Shown here: positions 17,526 through 26,798 of the stretch, one piece after another | Numbering within the stretch: position 1 is the stretch's first letter | Layout: each line of letters opens with the position of its first letter | Origin: an uncultured Candidatus Poseidoniales archaeon | GTDB taxonomy: Archaea; Thermoplasmatota; Poseidoniia; Poseidoniales; Thalassarchaeaceae | Assembly (NCBI GenBank): GCA_902560445.1 | Contig: CACELO010000003.1 | Location: 18,586 to 82,585 of the forward strand | Reading direction: 5' to 3' | DNA length: 64,000 nt | Position numbers and translations under genes: made by a program | The notes under the pieces: generated by a model | What the model was told of the DNA's origin: nothing | The model's database searches: none | Seen by the model: the letters and a program-made list of their open reading frames with translations, nothing else

Positions 17526-18656
17526 TCAATTAGTAGACTTCTTTCTTCCACGTCTTGGTTTAGGCGCATTTCTCATCGCTGCTTCCCTTCTAGCCTCAAT
17601 TTCTTCTGGTGAGCCCACAGGCTCAATCTCTTCGACTTCTCTATGCCAAGTATCCGGTAAGGCAAGTGGGTCGGTTACTTCATCAGCCGCAATGAATTTG
17701 ATAAGTCTACTACGCAATTCCTCAATTCCATCGCCTGTTTTTGAACTAATTCGTAAAACTTCATTTTCATTTTCTTCATGTAAATCTGACTTTGAATAGA
17801 CCCTAAGGAGAGGTCTATCCGCAAGTAGTTCTGTAACTTCGCCAAGTAAATGACGTTGGTCTTGCAAACTCATTTCACTAGATTTAGATGGATCGATTAA
17901 GAACAATACAAGGTCTCCTACATTTTCCAAAGCAGCAATCGCTTGCATCTCAATTTGATTACGCTCTGTCATTGGTCGGTCTAGAAGCCCTGGTGTATCG
18001 ACCATCTGGTAAATTCTTCTTCGATGCTCAAAGTGACCTACATGTAGACGCTTCGTAGTAAATGGGTAAGCGGCAACTTCTGGCTCTCCACTGGATAATT
18101 CTGTTATTAGGGCTGATTTTCCGACATTTGGCGCACCAGCGACCACAATACAAGGTTCGGCGGCATCAATTGAAGGTAATTCACGTAGAATGTTCCTAGC
18201 CTCACCTAACCAAAGAATATTATCTCCGATTTGGTCGATAATCGATGACATTCTACCGTAAGCGTGACGTCTTTCTACGTGAAATGCCTCGATATTACGG
18301 AATTTTAGCATCTTTGATTGAGATTCACCAGCTATTTTTCTGACCCTCTCTGCAGCCCACTGAATTGCGCCCAGGTTTTGCCTAAATTCATCAGCCCCAA
18401 CGGCTGCATCAACCAAGGCTTGATCGAATTCAGACTGGGCGTTGAGGCTGGGCCACTGGTCAACCCATTTTAGCAGGGTTTCAGCGATTGTATCACTTGC
18501 TGCTTGTACCATTCTAGCCATCTGTTTTCGTACACGATGATACTTGTCTGGGTCCTCTACTAAGTCGGATTGCTTTCCAGCACGACGAAACGCCTTGTCT
18601 AGTACTTCCTGAGGATATAGAACCGTGGGAATCTTACGCCATTCAACGGAAGCCAT
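17526..18656 (-). CDS. NOG1-type GTPase
   Basis: 376 residues: an N-terminal helical domain typical of NOG1 (about 1-165), then a G domain with G1 GAPNVGKS, G2-region TTKR, G3 DTPGLLDRP and a G4-like SKSD in place of NKxD. A short basic tail (KPRRGRKKSTN) ends the protein. In eukaryotes NOG1 acts in 60S ribosome maturation; archaeal forms are presumed to act on the large subunit too. The Asn-to-Ser change in G4 keeps the specificity Asp, so GTP binding is still expected. Confidence 0.88.
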   Translation of the reverse strand: MASVEWRKIPTVLYPQEVLDKAFRRAGKQSDLVEDPDKYHRVRKQMARMVQAASDTIAETLLKWVDQWPSLNAQSEFDQALVDAAVGADEFRQNLGAIQWAAERVRKIAGESQSKMLKFRNIEAFHVERRHAYGRMSSIIDQIGDNILWLGEARNILRELPSIDAAEPCIVVAGAPNVGKSALITELSSGEPEVAAYPFTTKRLHVGHFEHRRRIYQMVDTPGLLDRPMTERNQIEMQAIAALENVGDLVLFLIDPSKSSEMSLQDQRHLLGEVTELLADRPLLRVYSKSDLHEENENEVLRISSKTGDGIEELRSRLIKFIAADEVTDPLALPDTWHREVEEIEPVGSPEEIEARREAAMRNAPKPRRGRKKSTN

Positions 18657-18735
18657 GACCTCTCCTCCGTTCTAGCGGCCGCACCCATACTTCTTCAAAC
18701 AACGTGCTTTTCTATGGCAAACCGCACGCGACACT

Positions 18736-19191
18736 ATGACCAGTGAACGGCGCAGTAAGAGAATAGACGATTTACCCACGTGGGCGAAGCAATTTACCGA
18801 AGAATATGGTGCAAAGGAATTGGATGGTCGCGGAGATGTCTTCTTTGGCCCTCTAATCGACAGAAGAAGCGGCCTAAGGAAAGACGATTTAATCGAATTA
18901 CTAATTGATGCACGGGCGCTAAGAGTAGATGATGACCCTTGGGTTCGAGGCATGTTACTAGCAACTTCTCGAAATGCTGTAGAAATGCTAGACGAATTTG
19001 GTCAATACCGTTCGATTGCCAGAGATGTGATAGTCGAAGTAAGACTTGTAACCCACTTGAGGAAACCGTACATTGAGGACGATGAATTACTTACCTTCGA
19101 AAAAGAAGATTTGCGAAGACGATCAAATGTTCATGAACAAGCCGAGCGACAAGCCGATGGCGGCTCAGATGATAGTCACTTGTGGGGTTGA
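18736..19191 (+). CDS. Conserved-looking hypothetical protein, charged, soluble
   Basis: 151 residues, no family recognised. It is strongly charged, with no membrane segment or Cys. The middle (SGLRKDDLIELLIDARALRVDDDPWVRGMLLATSRNAVEMLDEFGQYRSIARDVIVEVRLV) is predicted helical. The tail is Asp/Ser/Gly-rich. The start has no ribosome site. It lies 3 nt upstream of the pterin dehydratase gene, so it is probably in the same transcript. Confidence 0.65.
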   Translation: MTSERRSKRIDDLPTWAKQFTEEYGAKELDGRGDVFFGPLIDRRSGLRKDDLIELLIDARALRVDDDPWVRGMLLATSRNAVEMLDEFGQYRSIARDVIVEVRLVTHLRKPYIEDDELLTFEKEDLRRRSNVHEQAERQADGGSDDSHLWG

Positions 19192-19194
19192 TGA

Positions 19195-19521
19195 ATGTCA
19201 GACCTAGCGAAGAAAGAATGTATACCCTGTAAGGGTGGCGTACCTCCTATGGAAATTGAAGAAGCACAACGAATGATTCGGCAAATTAATTCCGATTGGG
19301 AATTAATAGAAATACACCACATTGAACGAATTTGGACATTCCCGGATTTTGATTCTGCTCTTCAATTTGTCAACGCCGCCGGCGCTATTTGCGAGGAACA
19401 AGATCATCATGCAGATTTTGAATTAGGCTGGGGTAGGGTGAAGGCTATGATTTGGACTCATAAAATAAACGGACTTACTGAATCGGATTTCGTCCTCGCA
19501 GCAAAATTTGATGAGATTTAA
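19195..19521 (+). CDS. phhB: Pterin-4a-carbinolamine dehydratase family (PCD/DCoH)
   Basis: 108 residues with the PCD pattern: W-x-L-x-x-x-H-x-I-x-R in DWELIEIHHIERIWTFPDF, a central EEQDHHADFELGWGRVKAMIWTH with the two active-site His, and the closing GLTESDFVLAAKFDEI. An N-terminal CIPCKGG stretch is common in prokaryotic forms. Known members dehydrate 4a-hydroxytetrahydrobiopterin; many prokaryotic ones sit with molybdopterin or pterin enzymes instead. With FolB, SDR and DHPS in the window it adds to a pterin theme. The exact role is inferred. Confidence 0.92.
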   Translation: MSDLAKKECIPCKGGVPPMEIEEAQRMIRQINSDWELIEIHHIERIWTFPDFDSALQFVNAAGAICEEQDHHADFELGWGRVKAMIWTHKINGLTESDFVLAAKFDEI

Positions 19522-19530
19522 GGTGAGAAC

Positions 19531-19845
19531 ATGACGGAGAATTTCCGCCTTCATGCCTTTGTATGTACCAACCAACGGGATGCGAAAAAATCACGAGAAT
19601 GCTGTGCATCTAAGAACGCCCTCGATGTTATGACTCGTCTTAAGCGAGTAGCTAAAGCCGCTGGAATAAATGATATTCGAGTCAATAAGGCAGGTTGTTT
19701 AGACAGATGTGAGCAAGGAATTTCTTGTGTCGTTTACCCCAATGGGATTTGGTATACGATTCCAGATGATGACAAAGCAATAGCCCGAATCGTAGAACAT
19801 CTAGCTGGAGGGAAAGCCGCAGATGAATTTCTTATGCTAGAATGA
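19531..19845 (+). CDS. Thioredoxin-like [2Fe-2S] ferredoxin
   Basis: 104 residues with the fold pattern of thioredoxin-like 2Fe-2S proteins: FVCTNQR...CC near the N-terminus and VNKAGCLDRCEQGISCVVYPNGIWY in the C-terminal half. The four expected cluster ligands can be met by C11, C23 or C24, C56 and C60. These small proteins act as electron carriers. AGGTGAGAAC precedes the ATG. It is the last gene in a short run with the unknown 151-residue protein and PCD. Confidence 0.85.
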   Translation: MTENFRLHAFVCTNQRDAKKSRECCASKNALDVMTRLKRVAKAAGINDIRVNKAGCLDRCEQGISCVVYPNGIWYTIPDDDKAIARIVEHLAGGKAADEFLMLE

Positions 19846-19872
19846 CTCTAGAGAAAATACACACGATTAGAC

Positions 19873-20283
19873 TCAAAGACGAACCGGTCGGGTAGCACCG
19901 CATGCCTGGCACTTAAGCAGGGTGGTACGACCTTCCTTGATGAAACTAGTATCAGGTGACATACATTGGTCGCAGAGAATATATGTTTTGACGTAACCAA
20001 CAATCTTTTCTTTGATTCTCTTTGGTGGGATTCGACCTTTGAGCATTACACGAATTTGTTCTCTGGTCCCAGATGTTCCTAATTCGTTGATTAGATATTG
20101 ATAGACATGATTTGCATCCCTATCCATTGAATCAACAATTGCCGAGAAATTTCGTATAATCGTTTGATTTCCTTCTACCAAAATTTCTGGATTCGGCATA
20201 GTCCAACGATTCCTCTCACTAATGTCTGTTGGGATTCTATCTCGTGCTCGATTAAGCAGAGTATCATATTCGTAGTCACCCAT
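19873..20283 (-). CDS. eif2b: Translation initiation factor aIF2 beta subunit
   Basis: 136 residues with the archaeal/eukaryal IF2-beta core (NRWTMPNPEILVEGNQTIIRNF, then a helix-turn region with LGTSGTREQIRVMLKGRIPPKRIKEKIVGYVKTYILC) and a C-terminal zinc ribbon (CDQC...CQAC). It belongs to the aIF2 heterotrimer that delivers initiator tRNA. The gamma and alpha genes are not in the window. It is divergent from dut. Confidence 0.97.
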   Translation of the reverse strand: MGDYEYDTLLNRARDRIPTDISERNRWTMPNPEILVEGNQTIIRNFSAIVDSMDRDANHVYQYLINELGTSGTREQIRVMLKGRIPPKRIKEKIVGYVKTYILCDQCMSPDTSFIKEGRTTLLKCQACGATRPVRL

Positions 20284-20330
20284 AAACTACCCGAGAGTAG
20301 ACTCCCTTTTCACCCCACCGGATAGTCTTG

Positions 20331-20825
20331 ATGTCACGTACCAACGGTCAAAGACCCGTTTACAAACCGGCAAATATGGACGAGGCCATTGAAGTTAAGG
20401 TAGCGAGAGTCCATGAAGACGCACAACTTCCTACTCGTGGAAGTATTCATGCTGCAGGTTGGGACTTGTATGCTTTGGAAGATACAGAAGTTCTCTATCG
20501 AACGGCTACGCTAGTTAGAACTGGATTGCATGTTGCGATACCAGTTGGCTATGAAGGTCAGGTTAGGGCTCGATCATCTCTTGGCAAGAGGGGATTGATT
20601 CCACCACATGGAATTGGCACCATAGATGCAGATTATCGTGGGGAGTTATTCGTCATGATGACTTGGATTGGAGAAGGAGATTCCTACACCATATCGAAGG
20701 GCGAAAGGATTGCGCAACTACTGATTACCCCAATCCCCCAATCCATATTCAAAGAAGTGGGATTTGAAGAACTTGGTGAGACCGACCGTGGAGAAGGTGG
20801 ATTCGGTTCCACGGGCAGATTCTGA
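20331..20825 (+). CDS. dut: dUTP diphosphatase, trimeric type
   Basis: 164 residues with all five dUTPase motifs: AGWDLYA, RSSLGKRG, GTIDADYRGEL, GERIAQLLI and the C-terminal P-loop-like RGEGGFGSTGRF. The Asp/Tyr pair in motif III favours dUTPase over dCTP deaminase. It converts dUTP to dUMP. The ATG at 20331 follows a TTG and has no ribosome site, so it is probably leaderless. A hairpin terminator follows directly. Confidence 0.93.
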   Translation: MSRTNGQRPVYKPANMDEAIEVKVARVHEDAQLPTRGSIHAAGWDLYALEDTEVLYRTATLVRTGLHVAIPVGYEGQVRARSSLGKRGLIPPHGIGTIDADYRGELFVMMTWIGEGDSYTISKGERIAQLLITPIPQSIFKEVGFEELGETDRGEGGFGSTGRF

Positions 20826-20834
20826 CTATTTTTG

Positions 20835-20853
20835 CACGGTTCAAAGAACCGTG
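20835..20853 (+). terminator. Hairpin terminator after dut
   Basis: CACGGTTC (20835-20842) and GAACCGTG (20846-20853) form a perfect 8-bp stem with an AAA loop, followed by TTTGT. It begins 10 nt after the dut stop and ends before the next gene start at 20911. This fits a transcription terminator on the plus strand. Confidence 0.6.
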
Positions 20854-20910
20854 TTTGTACATATTCACCATACGAATGCTTGATACGGGCCGGATGAAGC
20901 GGTCCATTTG

Positions 20911-21495
20911 ATGCCACTGAGCATAGACGAGCTTCGCAGAAAGGTCGAGGAATATCACAACAAGGGTCTGAACGGTCAGCAAATCGCCGATGAGTTATCC
21001 CTATCACAGACCACAATCCAATGGCTTTCCTCGTCAAATGTACCAATGGACGAAGAAAACCCCTCCGATATCATGGTTGGATGGCGCTCTGTAGCTGTCA
21101 AAGCCGCTAGAGTTGAAGCCGTATCCTACGTATTCTGTGACATAATAGACGAAGAAATAGGTGAAGATATTGATACAATGGTTGGAATTTCGATAAATGG
21201 TATCCCTTTTGCACAGGCTATCGCCGGGCAGATGGATCTTGAGTTAGCAGTAAGTCGAAGCATTAGTGAATCTGAAGCCGGGCATCTTTCTGAGGTATTC
21301 GCTAATGTTAGTGGAAAGAGGGTTGTTGTTATCGACGATGTAGTATCTTCTGGAACTACGATGAGAAAGACCGTGCAGCATCTTCGTGAGTCGGGTGCTG
21401 AAGTCAAACTCTGTTTGGTTTTAGCCAATAAGACCGAAATGAATGAGATTGACGGAGTTCCGTTGCGAGGCCTAGTTCGAGTGGTCACTGTCTGA
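20911..21495 (+). CDS. HTH-phosphoribosyltransferase regulator (GfcR/PyrE-like)
   Basis: 194 residues from ATG 20911. An N-terminal helix-turn-helix (ELRRKVEEYHNKGLNGQQIADELSLSQTTIQWLSS) precedes a type I phosphoribosyltransferase domain with the PRPP loop VVVIDDVVSSGTTM. This layout matches archaeal orotate-PRT-like proteins now treated as transcription regulators (GfcR) that may sense PRPP or nucleotides. True orotate PRT activity is not excluded. Targets are unknown; the adjacent nucleotide gene dut is suggestive. Confidence 0.85.
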   Translation: MPLSIDELRRKVEEYHNKGLNGQQIADELSLSQTTIQWLSSSNVPMDEENPSDIMVGWRSVAVKAARVEAVSYVFCDIIDEEIGEDIDTMVGISINGIPFAQAIAGQMDLELAVSRSISESEAGHLSEVFANVSGKRVVVIDDVVSSGTTMRKTVQHLRESGAEVKLCLVLANKTEMNEIDGVPLRGLVRVVTV

Positions 21496-21505
21496 GGTAG
21501 AATCG

Positions 21506-23083
21506 ATGCACTGGGCGGACTTTACCGCTGAAAAACTCAGCAAGAAACGTGGCAATAAACAAGTTGCCTGCTCGGGAATTACACCATCTGGAGAATTCCA
21601 CATCGGCCACATTAGAGAAATTCTCTCCGCCGAAATGATACATAGAGCCTGTCTTGATGCTGGATTGGATTCCCGATACATTTTCATCGTCGACTCAATG
21701 GACCCACTTCGTCGAGTATACCCCTTCCTTTCAGAAGAGTATGAACATTACATCGGTTGCCCTCTAGCCTTCATTCCTGCTCCAAATTCTGATGGAAATC
21801 CGGACCCAAATGGAGTGTCGTACGCTGAACACTTCCTGGGACCATTCCTAGATGCACTTGCTGAAATTGGAGTATTTCCAGAGGTGATTATGAATCATGA
21901 GACATATGCGAGAGGACAATTCGCTGAAAAAATAGATTCTGCTATAGAACAAGCTGATGAGATTCGGGAAATTATCGAATCAATATCCGGGCGAGAATTA
22001 GATGAGGATTGGTTTCCGTACAAACCCCTCGGCTCAGATGGTAGCATGGATGATGTGACTGTTACCGGCTACGAAAAGCCATTCGTACATTGGACGGATG
22101 GACATGGAAATTCGGGTTCTGCAGATATAAGAAAGGCAGAAGGAAAGTTGCCTTGGAGAATAGATTGGGCGGCTCGCTGGGGAATCCATGGAATAACCTG
22201 TGAACCAGCAGGAAAAGATCACGGAGCTGCTGGTGGGTCTTTTGACACAGGATTGCCAATTTGCAAATTATTGGGTTCTGAACCACCCTCAAAGATGGTT
22301 TACGAGTGGATTCAAGTTAAGGGGGCGGGGCCGATGTCCTCGTCATCTGGTAATACCGTTGGCCCAATTGAAGCCCTAAGCTTAGTGCCACCTGAAATTC
22401 TGCGATATCTAATCGCAGGCTCCAAGATGAATCGCCATATCGATTTCAACACTGGTTCAGCCCTATTCCAGATGGCAGATGAATACGAGAGATTAGTTGC
22501 AGAACCACCAAATCTAGACGTTGAAGATCTGACTAAAAGACAGCGGGTTGCTGCAATAACCCAAAGCGGAGCAATGCGACTAAGCCAAATTAATAGGGGA
22601 AGCGATCCTGTTGATTCTCTTGCAGGAGTTACATTCCGTCACTTAGCAATGCTAGCACAAATCAAAACTTCTGATAATGATGTTTGGAATTCACTAAGAA
22701 ATAGTGGCCACCTAAGTGGTGAGCCAAATTCAGCCTTACAAAACAGATTGGAACGTATGCGAAACTGGATTGACAGCATACACTTCCCAGAAGATGCAAG
22801 AATCAATATTCAAGAGAGAATTGATGAAAATGTACGTGCACAATTAAGCCCAAAGCAAATTAAATTCCTACAAAGATTGGCTGTTGAACTTAGAGATTCT
22901 GAATGGTCAGATGAAGCCATAGGCAATACAATTAGATCAATATCTCCCGATTGCGGAGTCAGTGGAAGAGAAGCTTACGTTGCCCTGTATTGGGCTATGT
23001 TAGGACGGGAACATGGACCAAAGGCTTCATCACTAATTTTGGAAATTGGGAAATCTGCTGCTATTGAATTGTTCAATTCATAG
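21506..23083 (+). CDS. lysK: Lysyl-tRNA synthetase, class I
   Basis: 525 residues. The class I features are the HIGH motif in SGITPSGEFHIGHIREILSAE and a KMSKS-like PMSSSSGN in VKGAGPMSSSSGNTVG. Family-specific segments include EPAGKDHGAAGGSFD and the C-terminal helical anticodon region. Class I LysRS is common in archaea and some bacteria; most bacteria use class II. It starts 10 nt after the regulator gene, so the two are likely co-transcribed. Confidence 0.95.
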   Translation: MHWADFTAEKLSKKRGNKQVACSGITPSGEFHIGHIREILSAEMIHRACLDAGLDSRYIFIVDSMDPLRRVYPFLSEEYEHYIGCPLAFIPAPNSDGNPDPNGVSYAEHFLGPFLDALAEIGVFPEVIMNHETYARGQFAEKIDSAIEQADEIREIIESISGRELDEDWFPYKPLGSDGSMDDVTVTGYEKPFVHWTDGHGNSGSADIRKAEGKLPWRIDWAARWGIHGITCEPAGKDHGAAGGSFDTGLPICKLLGSEPPSKMVYEWIQVKGAGPMSSSSGNTVGPIEALSLVPPEILRYLIAGSKMNRHIDFNTGSALFQMADEYERLVAEPPNLDVEDLTKRQRVAAITQSGAMRLSQINRGSDPVDSLAGVTFRHLAMLAQIKTSDNDVWNSLRNSGHLSGEPNSALQNRLERMRNWIDSIHFPEDARINIQERIDENVRAQLSPKQIKFLQRLAVELRDSEWSDEAIGNTIRSISPDCGVSGREAYVALYWAMLGREHGPKASSLILEIGKSAAIELFNS

Positions 23084-23084
23084 G

Positions 23085-23414
23085 TCAAGAATCCTCATTC
23101 AATGTTTCAAGAAGTAATGTGGTACCAATAAAGCCTCCAGCGAAACCGGCACCGAAGGAACCTAGTTCTAAAATTGAAGAAAATACCGATTCTAGTGAAT
23201 CCGCTATCCAGCTTAAGATATCATTAGCAATTTCCAAAATACGTCCGAGGTTGATTGTAATTATACCAGAAGCCGCCAGGAACCCAAAAAATGAGAATTG
23301 TGCTAAAGCGATTATTTTCATTGCTTTCAGTGATATTCTAATTAAGAATGCTACTGTGGCTCCAAAAAGGAATCCAATTATCCCCTTTAGTCCGTAATTC
23401 GAAATAGCCTCCAT
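23085..23414 (-). CDS. FUN14-like small membrane protein
   Basis: 109 residues with hydrophobic segments at about 8-27 and 34-55 and a Gly-rich C-terminal one (LGSFGAGFAGGFIGTTLLLETL). Gly patterning (GFLFGATVAFLIRISLKAMKI, then GIITINLGRILE) resembles the FUN14 family found in many archaea. The prokaryotic function is unknown. It is convergent with lysK, with 1 nt between the stops. The family match is judged by eye only. Confidence 0.6.
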   Translation of the reverse strand: MEAISNYGLKGIIGFLFGATVAFLIRISLKAMKIIALAQFSFFGFLAASGIITINLGRILEIANDILSWIADSLESVFSSILELGSFGAGFAGGFIGTTLLLETLNEDS

Positions 23415-23426
23415 TTCTCCACATCC

Positions 23427-26400
23427 TTAATTTAGAATCGCGATGTCAAGTAGCCTCGGTTCGGGCATTCCCTCTTTGGCCTCAGCGATTGCCTGTACTT
23501 CCATGCTTGCTCCAGCCATCGTTGTTACAAATGGAATATTTAGCTCGACTGCTAGCCTACGCATCATATTTCCATCCAATACCGCACCTCCTGTGCTCCT
23601 AGGTGTATTGATAATTAATTGAATGTTACCTTGTCTCATCAGGTCCAAAGCATCTGGTGTAAGGCCCTCAGTAATTCTATAGCAGGTCTGGACATTTATT
23701 CCACCTGAATCCCTGAGAACATGTGCTGTCCCTCTTGTTGCGTAAATAGTGAATCCCATCTCCTCCAATTCTTGTGCCAAGGGGATAACGTCATGTTTGT
23801 CGGCGTTCTTCACGGTGATGTAGACTCCACCTTCGGTTGGGACCGGAATTTCTGTTGCCAAGCGCGCTTTCAGGTAAGCTGCAGCTGCGCGCTTATGACT
23901 TCCCATTACTTCCCCAGTACTCTTCATCTCTGGCCCCGGGGCGGGGTCAAGACCTCGTAATTTGATGAAGGGGAATACCGGTGCTTTGACACAAACAGCC
24001 TCACTCTGAGGTTCTGGGAAATCAAGGTCGGCTAATTTCTCTCCCATTGTTAAACGGGCTGCAATACGAGCCAGTGGAACACCGGTTGCTTTGGCTACGA
24101 ACGGGAATGTTCGTGATCCACGTGGATTTACCTCCAGAACGTACAATATTTCTCCACGAATGGCGTATTGAATATTGAAACAACCCTTCACTCCAAGTTG
24201 AATACCAATTTTTCTTGTCCAATCTTCAACTTGAGCTAATACTTTCTTTGAGACATTTTGTGGAGGAATAAAACAAGTTGAATCCCCTGAGTGTATTCCA
24301 GCCTCCTCAAGGTGCTCCATTATCGCTCCAATTAGTACCTCACTACCATCACAAACCGCATCAACGTCTAATTCTATAGCATTACCAAGATATTCGTCAA
24401 CCAATAGAGGACGGTCTGGCGAAAGAAATGCTTCCTCCATATATGCATCTAATTGCCGGTTATTAGATAATATCTCCATACCTCGGCCACCAAGTACGTA
24501 GGAAGGGCGAATTAAAACGGGATAACCAATCTCTTGAACCGCTTCCCTAACTCCTTCAGGAGTACTCGCAGTAGTTCCATTAGGCATCCTCAGACCGACC
24601 CTTTTCGCAAACGCTTCGAAGCGTTCTCTGTCACTTGCTTCATCAACTGCATCTGGGGTTGTCCCTTGCATAGCTAAGTTGAGGCCCATTTCTTCTAGAT
24701 GAGGGAGCCTATCTGCCAATGGTAGAGCGAGATTGATTGCTGTTTGGCCACCAAATTGAAGTAAGATTCCATGGGCCTTCTCGCGTAGCAAAATCTCCGC
24801 CGAATGTTCCAATGTCAGTGGATCAAAGTATAATCGGTCACTGGTATCAAAATCTGTGGACACTGTCTCGGGATTATTGTTGATGATAATTGCTTCATGT
24901 CCTAATTCTCTTATGGCCCCTACCGCATGGACACAACCGTAATCGAATTCTATTCCTTGTCCAATCCGAATAGGTCCGCTACCAACTACGACAATGCGCT
25001 GCTTGGTGAAATCATCGATTCCTGGAACGTGATCGATTCCAGTTGGAGCCGAGCCTCCTTCATAGGTAGCGTAGTAATATGGAGTTACAGCGGCAAATTC
25101 TGCCGCACAAGAATCTACCATTCGAAATCTGGGGTGTATCTCTAATTGGTGCCTCCTCCCCATAACTGCATCCTCATCAAAACCTTCAGGTAATGATTTG
25201 AAGCCACTTGCTGGGAAGCCAGCGAGCGCATCAGCGATGTGTAAATCTGTAAATCCTACACCCTTCCATCTGCGCATTTCTAATGTGGGGATTTCTGATG
25301 CGCTCATCCCTAATTCTCCGGCTGCACGTATCTCGGTTTCGAGTGCAGCCATTTTCTCAAATCTATGTAGGAACCATCTAGTTACTCCTCCCGAAACATC
25401 TCGCACATCTTCTACTGAATATCCTCGTCTGAATGCCTCAAATAGAGCCCCCATTCTTCTATCAGTGGGAATTCTCAACCAATCAATTAGCATAGCTTCG
25501 GGTAATGGTTCGCTTGCCCTTTCATCCATGGTTTCCCCTCCTGAAGCATCTGCCATAGTGAGTGGCCTTGGATGAGGTTGGCCATACTCAAGGCTGGCCC
25601 AAGCCTTCAGGAAAGCCTCCTCAAAACAACGACCTATTGCCATTACCTCGCCAGTAGATTTCATCGAAGTCCCAATAGTTCGGTCGGCTGTTCTGAATTT
25701 ATCGAAAGGCCATCGAGGAATTTTAACTACACAATAATCCAGTGTTGGTTCGAATGCAGCAGTAGTACCTTTACCGGTTATTGGGTTAGGTAATTCGTCT
25801 AGCGTGTAACCTACAGCAATTAGCGCTGCCATTCTAGCGATTGGGTATCCTGTTGCCTTACTTGCTAGTGCTGAAGATCTTGAAACTCTTGGATTGACCT
25901 CGATTACCCGATATTCTCCGGTCGATTGTTCGACAGCGAATTGAACATTACAACCTCCTTTGATATTCAATCTTCTAATCAGACGAAGAGCGGCATCGCG
26001 TAGCATCTGATGGTCTCTATCTGATAGTGTCTGTTGCGGCGCGACGACCACTGACTCTCCAGTATGTACTCCCATTGGGTCAATATTTTCCATTGTACAG
26101 ACAATGATTGCGTTATCGGCTCCATCTCTCATTACCTCATATTCATGTTCTTGCCAACCGAGGATACTTTCTTCGATTAGTACCTGTCCTATTGCAGAAT
26201 GCAGTATCCCTTGACTGGCTATCTCTACCAACTCTCCCATGTTGTTAGCAGTACCTCCTCCAAGGCCACCGAGTGTGAAAGCCGGTCTAATTAGGAGGGG
26301 GAAGCCGCCGAGAGTATCGGCGGCCTGCATAACCGCTTCTATCGAATCACAAGCAATAGCTTTGCAAACGGGAAGATCAATCTCCTCACAAACCTGTTTG

Positions 26401-26798
26401 AAAAGATCTCTATCTTCTGCCTCGTCAATGGATATCAAGTCACAACCGATTAATTCTACTTCTAATTCATCTAAACTACCATCATGAGCAAGGGCGGATG
26501 CAATATTGAGGGCTGTTTGCCCTCCCATTCCGGCAAGTAAAGCATCTGGTTTTTCGATTTCTAAAATTCTCTTGACGACCTCTGGTAACAAAGGTTCGAT
26601 GTAAATCCTATCTGCCATTTCTGGGTCATTTTGAATTGTTGCCGGATTGGAATTAATCAGAATAACTTCGTAACCATCTGCTCGCAAAGCTCGACACGCT
26701 TGACTTCCGGAAAAATCGAATTCAGCAGCTTGACCAATGCGTATTGGACCACTACCTAAAATTACAATTCGTTTCAAATCGTCTCTACGGGGCATCAA
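23427..26798 (-). CDS. carB: Carbamoyl-phosphate synthase large subunit
   Basis: 1123 residues, slightly above the usual 1070. Two homologous ATP-grasp halves are visible, each opening with a GSGPIRIGQ...EFDFSG/EFDYG motif (near residues 12 and 600). Each half also has the Gly-rich ATP loop (TLGGLGGG, VLGGRGMEI). The C-terminal MGS-like allosteric domain is present (GFTIYATRGTAHVL). It makes carbamoyl phosphate for pyrimidines and arginine from bicarbonate, ATP and ammonia channelled from CarA. The start overlaps the carA stop by 4 nt. Confidence 0.97.
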   Translation of the reverse strand: MMPRRDDLKRIVILGSGPIRIGQAAEFDFSGSQACRALRADGYEVILINSNPATIQNDPEMADRIYIEPLLPEVVKRILEIEKPDALLAGMGGQTALNIASALAHDGSLDELEVELIGCDLISIDEAEDRDLFKQVCEEIDLPVCKAIACDSIEAVMQAADTLGGFPLLIRPAFTLGGLGGGTANNMGELVEIASQGILHSAIGQVLIEESILGWQEHEYEVMRDGADNAIIVCTMENIDPMGVHTGESVVVAPQQTLSDRDHQMLRDAALRLIRRLNIKGGCNVQFAVEQSTGEYRVIEVNPRVSRSSALASKATGYPIARMAALIAVGYTLDELPNPITGKGTTAAFEPTLDYCVVKIPRWPFDKFRTADRTIGTSMKSTGEVMAIGRCFEEAFLKAWASLEYGQPHPRPLTMADASGGETMDERASEPLPEAMLIDWLRIPTDRRMGALFEAFRRGYSVEDVRDVSGGVTRWFLHRFEKMAALETEIRAAGELGMSASEIPTLEMRRWKGVGFTDLHIADALAGFPASGFKSLPEGFDEDAVMGRRHQLEIHPRFRMVDSCAAEFAAVTPYYYATYEGGSAPTGIDHVPGIDDFTKQRIVVVGSGPIRIGQGIEFDYGCVHAVGAIRELGHEAIIINNNPETVSTDFDTSDRLYFDPLTLEHSAEILLREKAHGILLQFGGQTAINLALPLADRLPHLEEMGLNLAMQGTTPDAVDEASDRERFEAFAKRVGLRMPNGTTASTPEGVREAVQEIGYPVLIRPSYVLGGRGMEILSNNRQLDAYMEEAFLSPDRPLLVDEYLGNAIELDVDAVCDGSEVLIGAIMEHLEEAGIHSGDSTCFIPPQNVSKKVLAQVEDWTRKIGIQLGVKGCFNIQYAIRGEILYVLEVNPRGSRTFPFVAKATGVPLARIAARLTMGEKLADLDFPEPQSEAVCVKAPVFPFIKLRGLDPAPGPEMKSTGEVMGSHKRAAAAYLKARLATEIPVPTEGGVYITVKNADKHDVIPLAQELEEMGFTIYATRGTAHVLRDSGGINVQTCYRITEGLTPDALDLMRQGNIQLIINTPRSTGGAVLDGNMMRRLAVELNIPFVTTMAGASMEVQAIAEAKEGMPEPRLLDIAILN

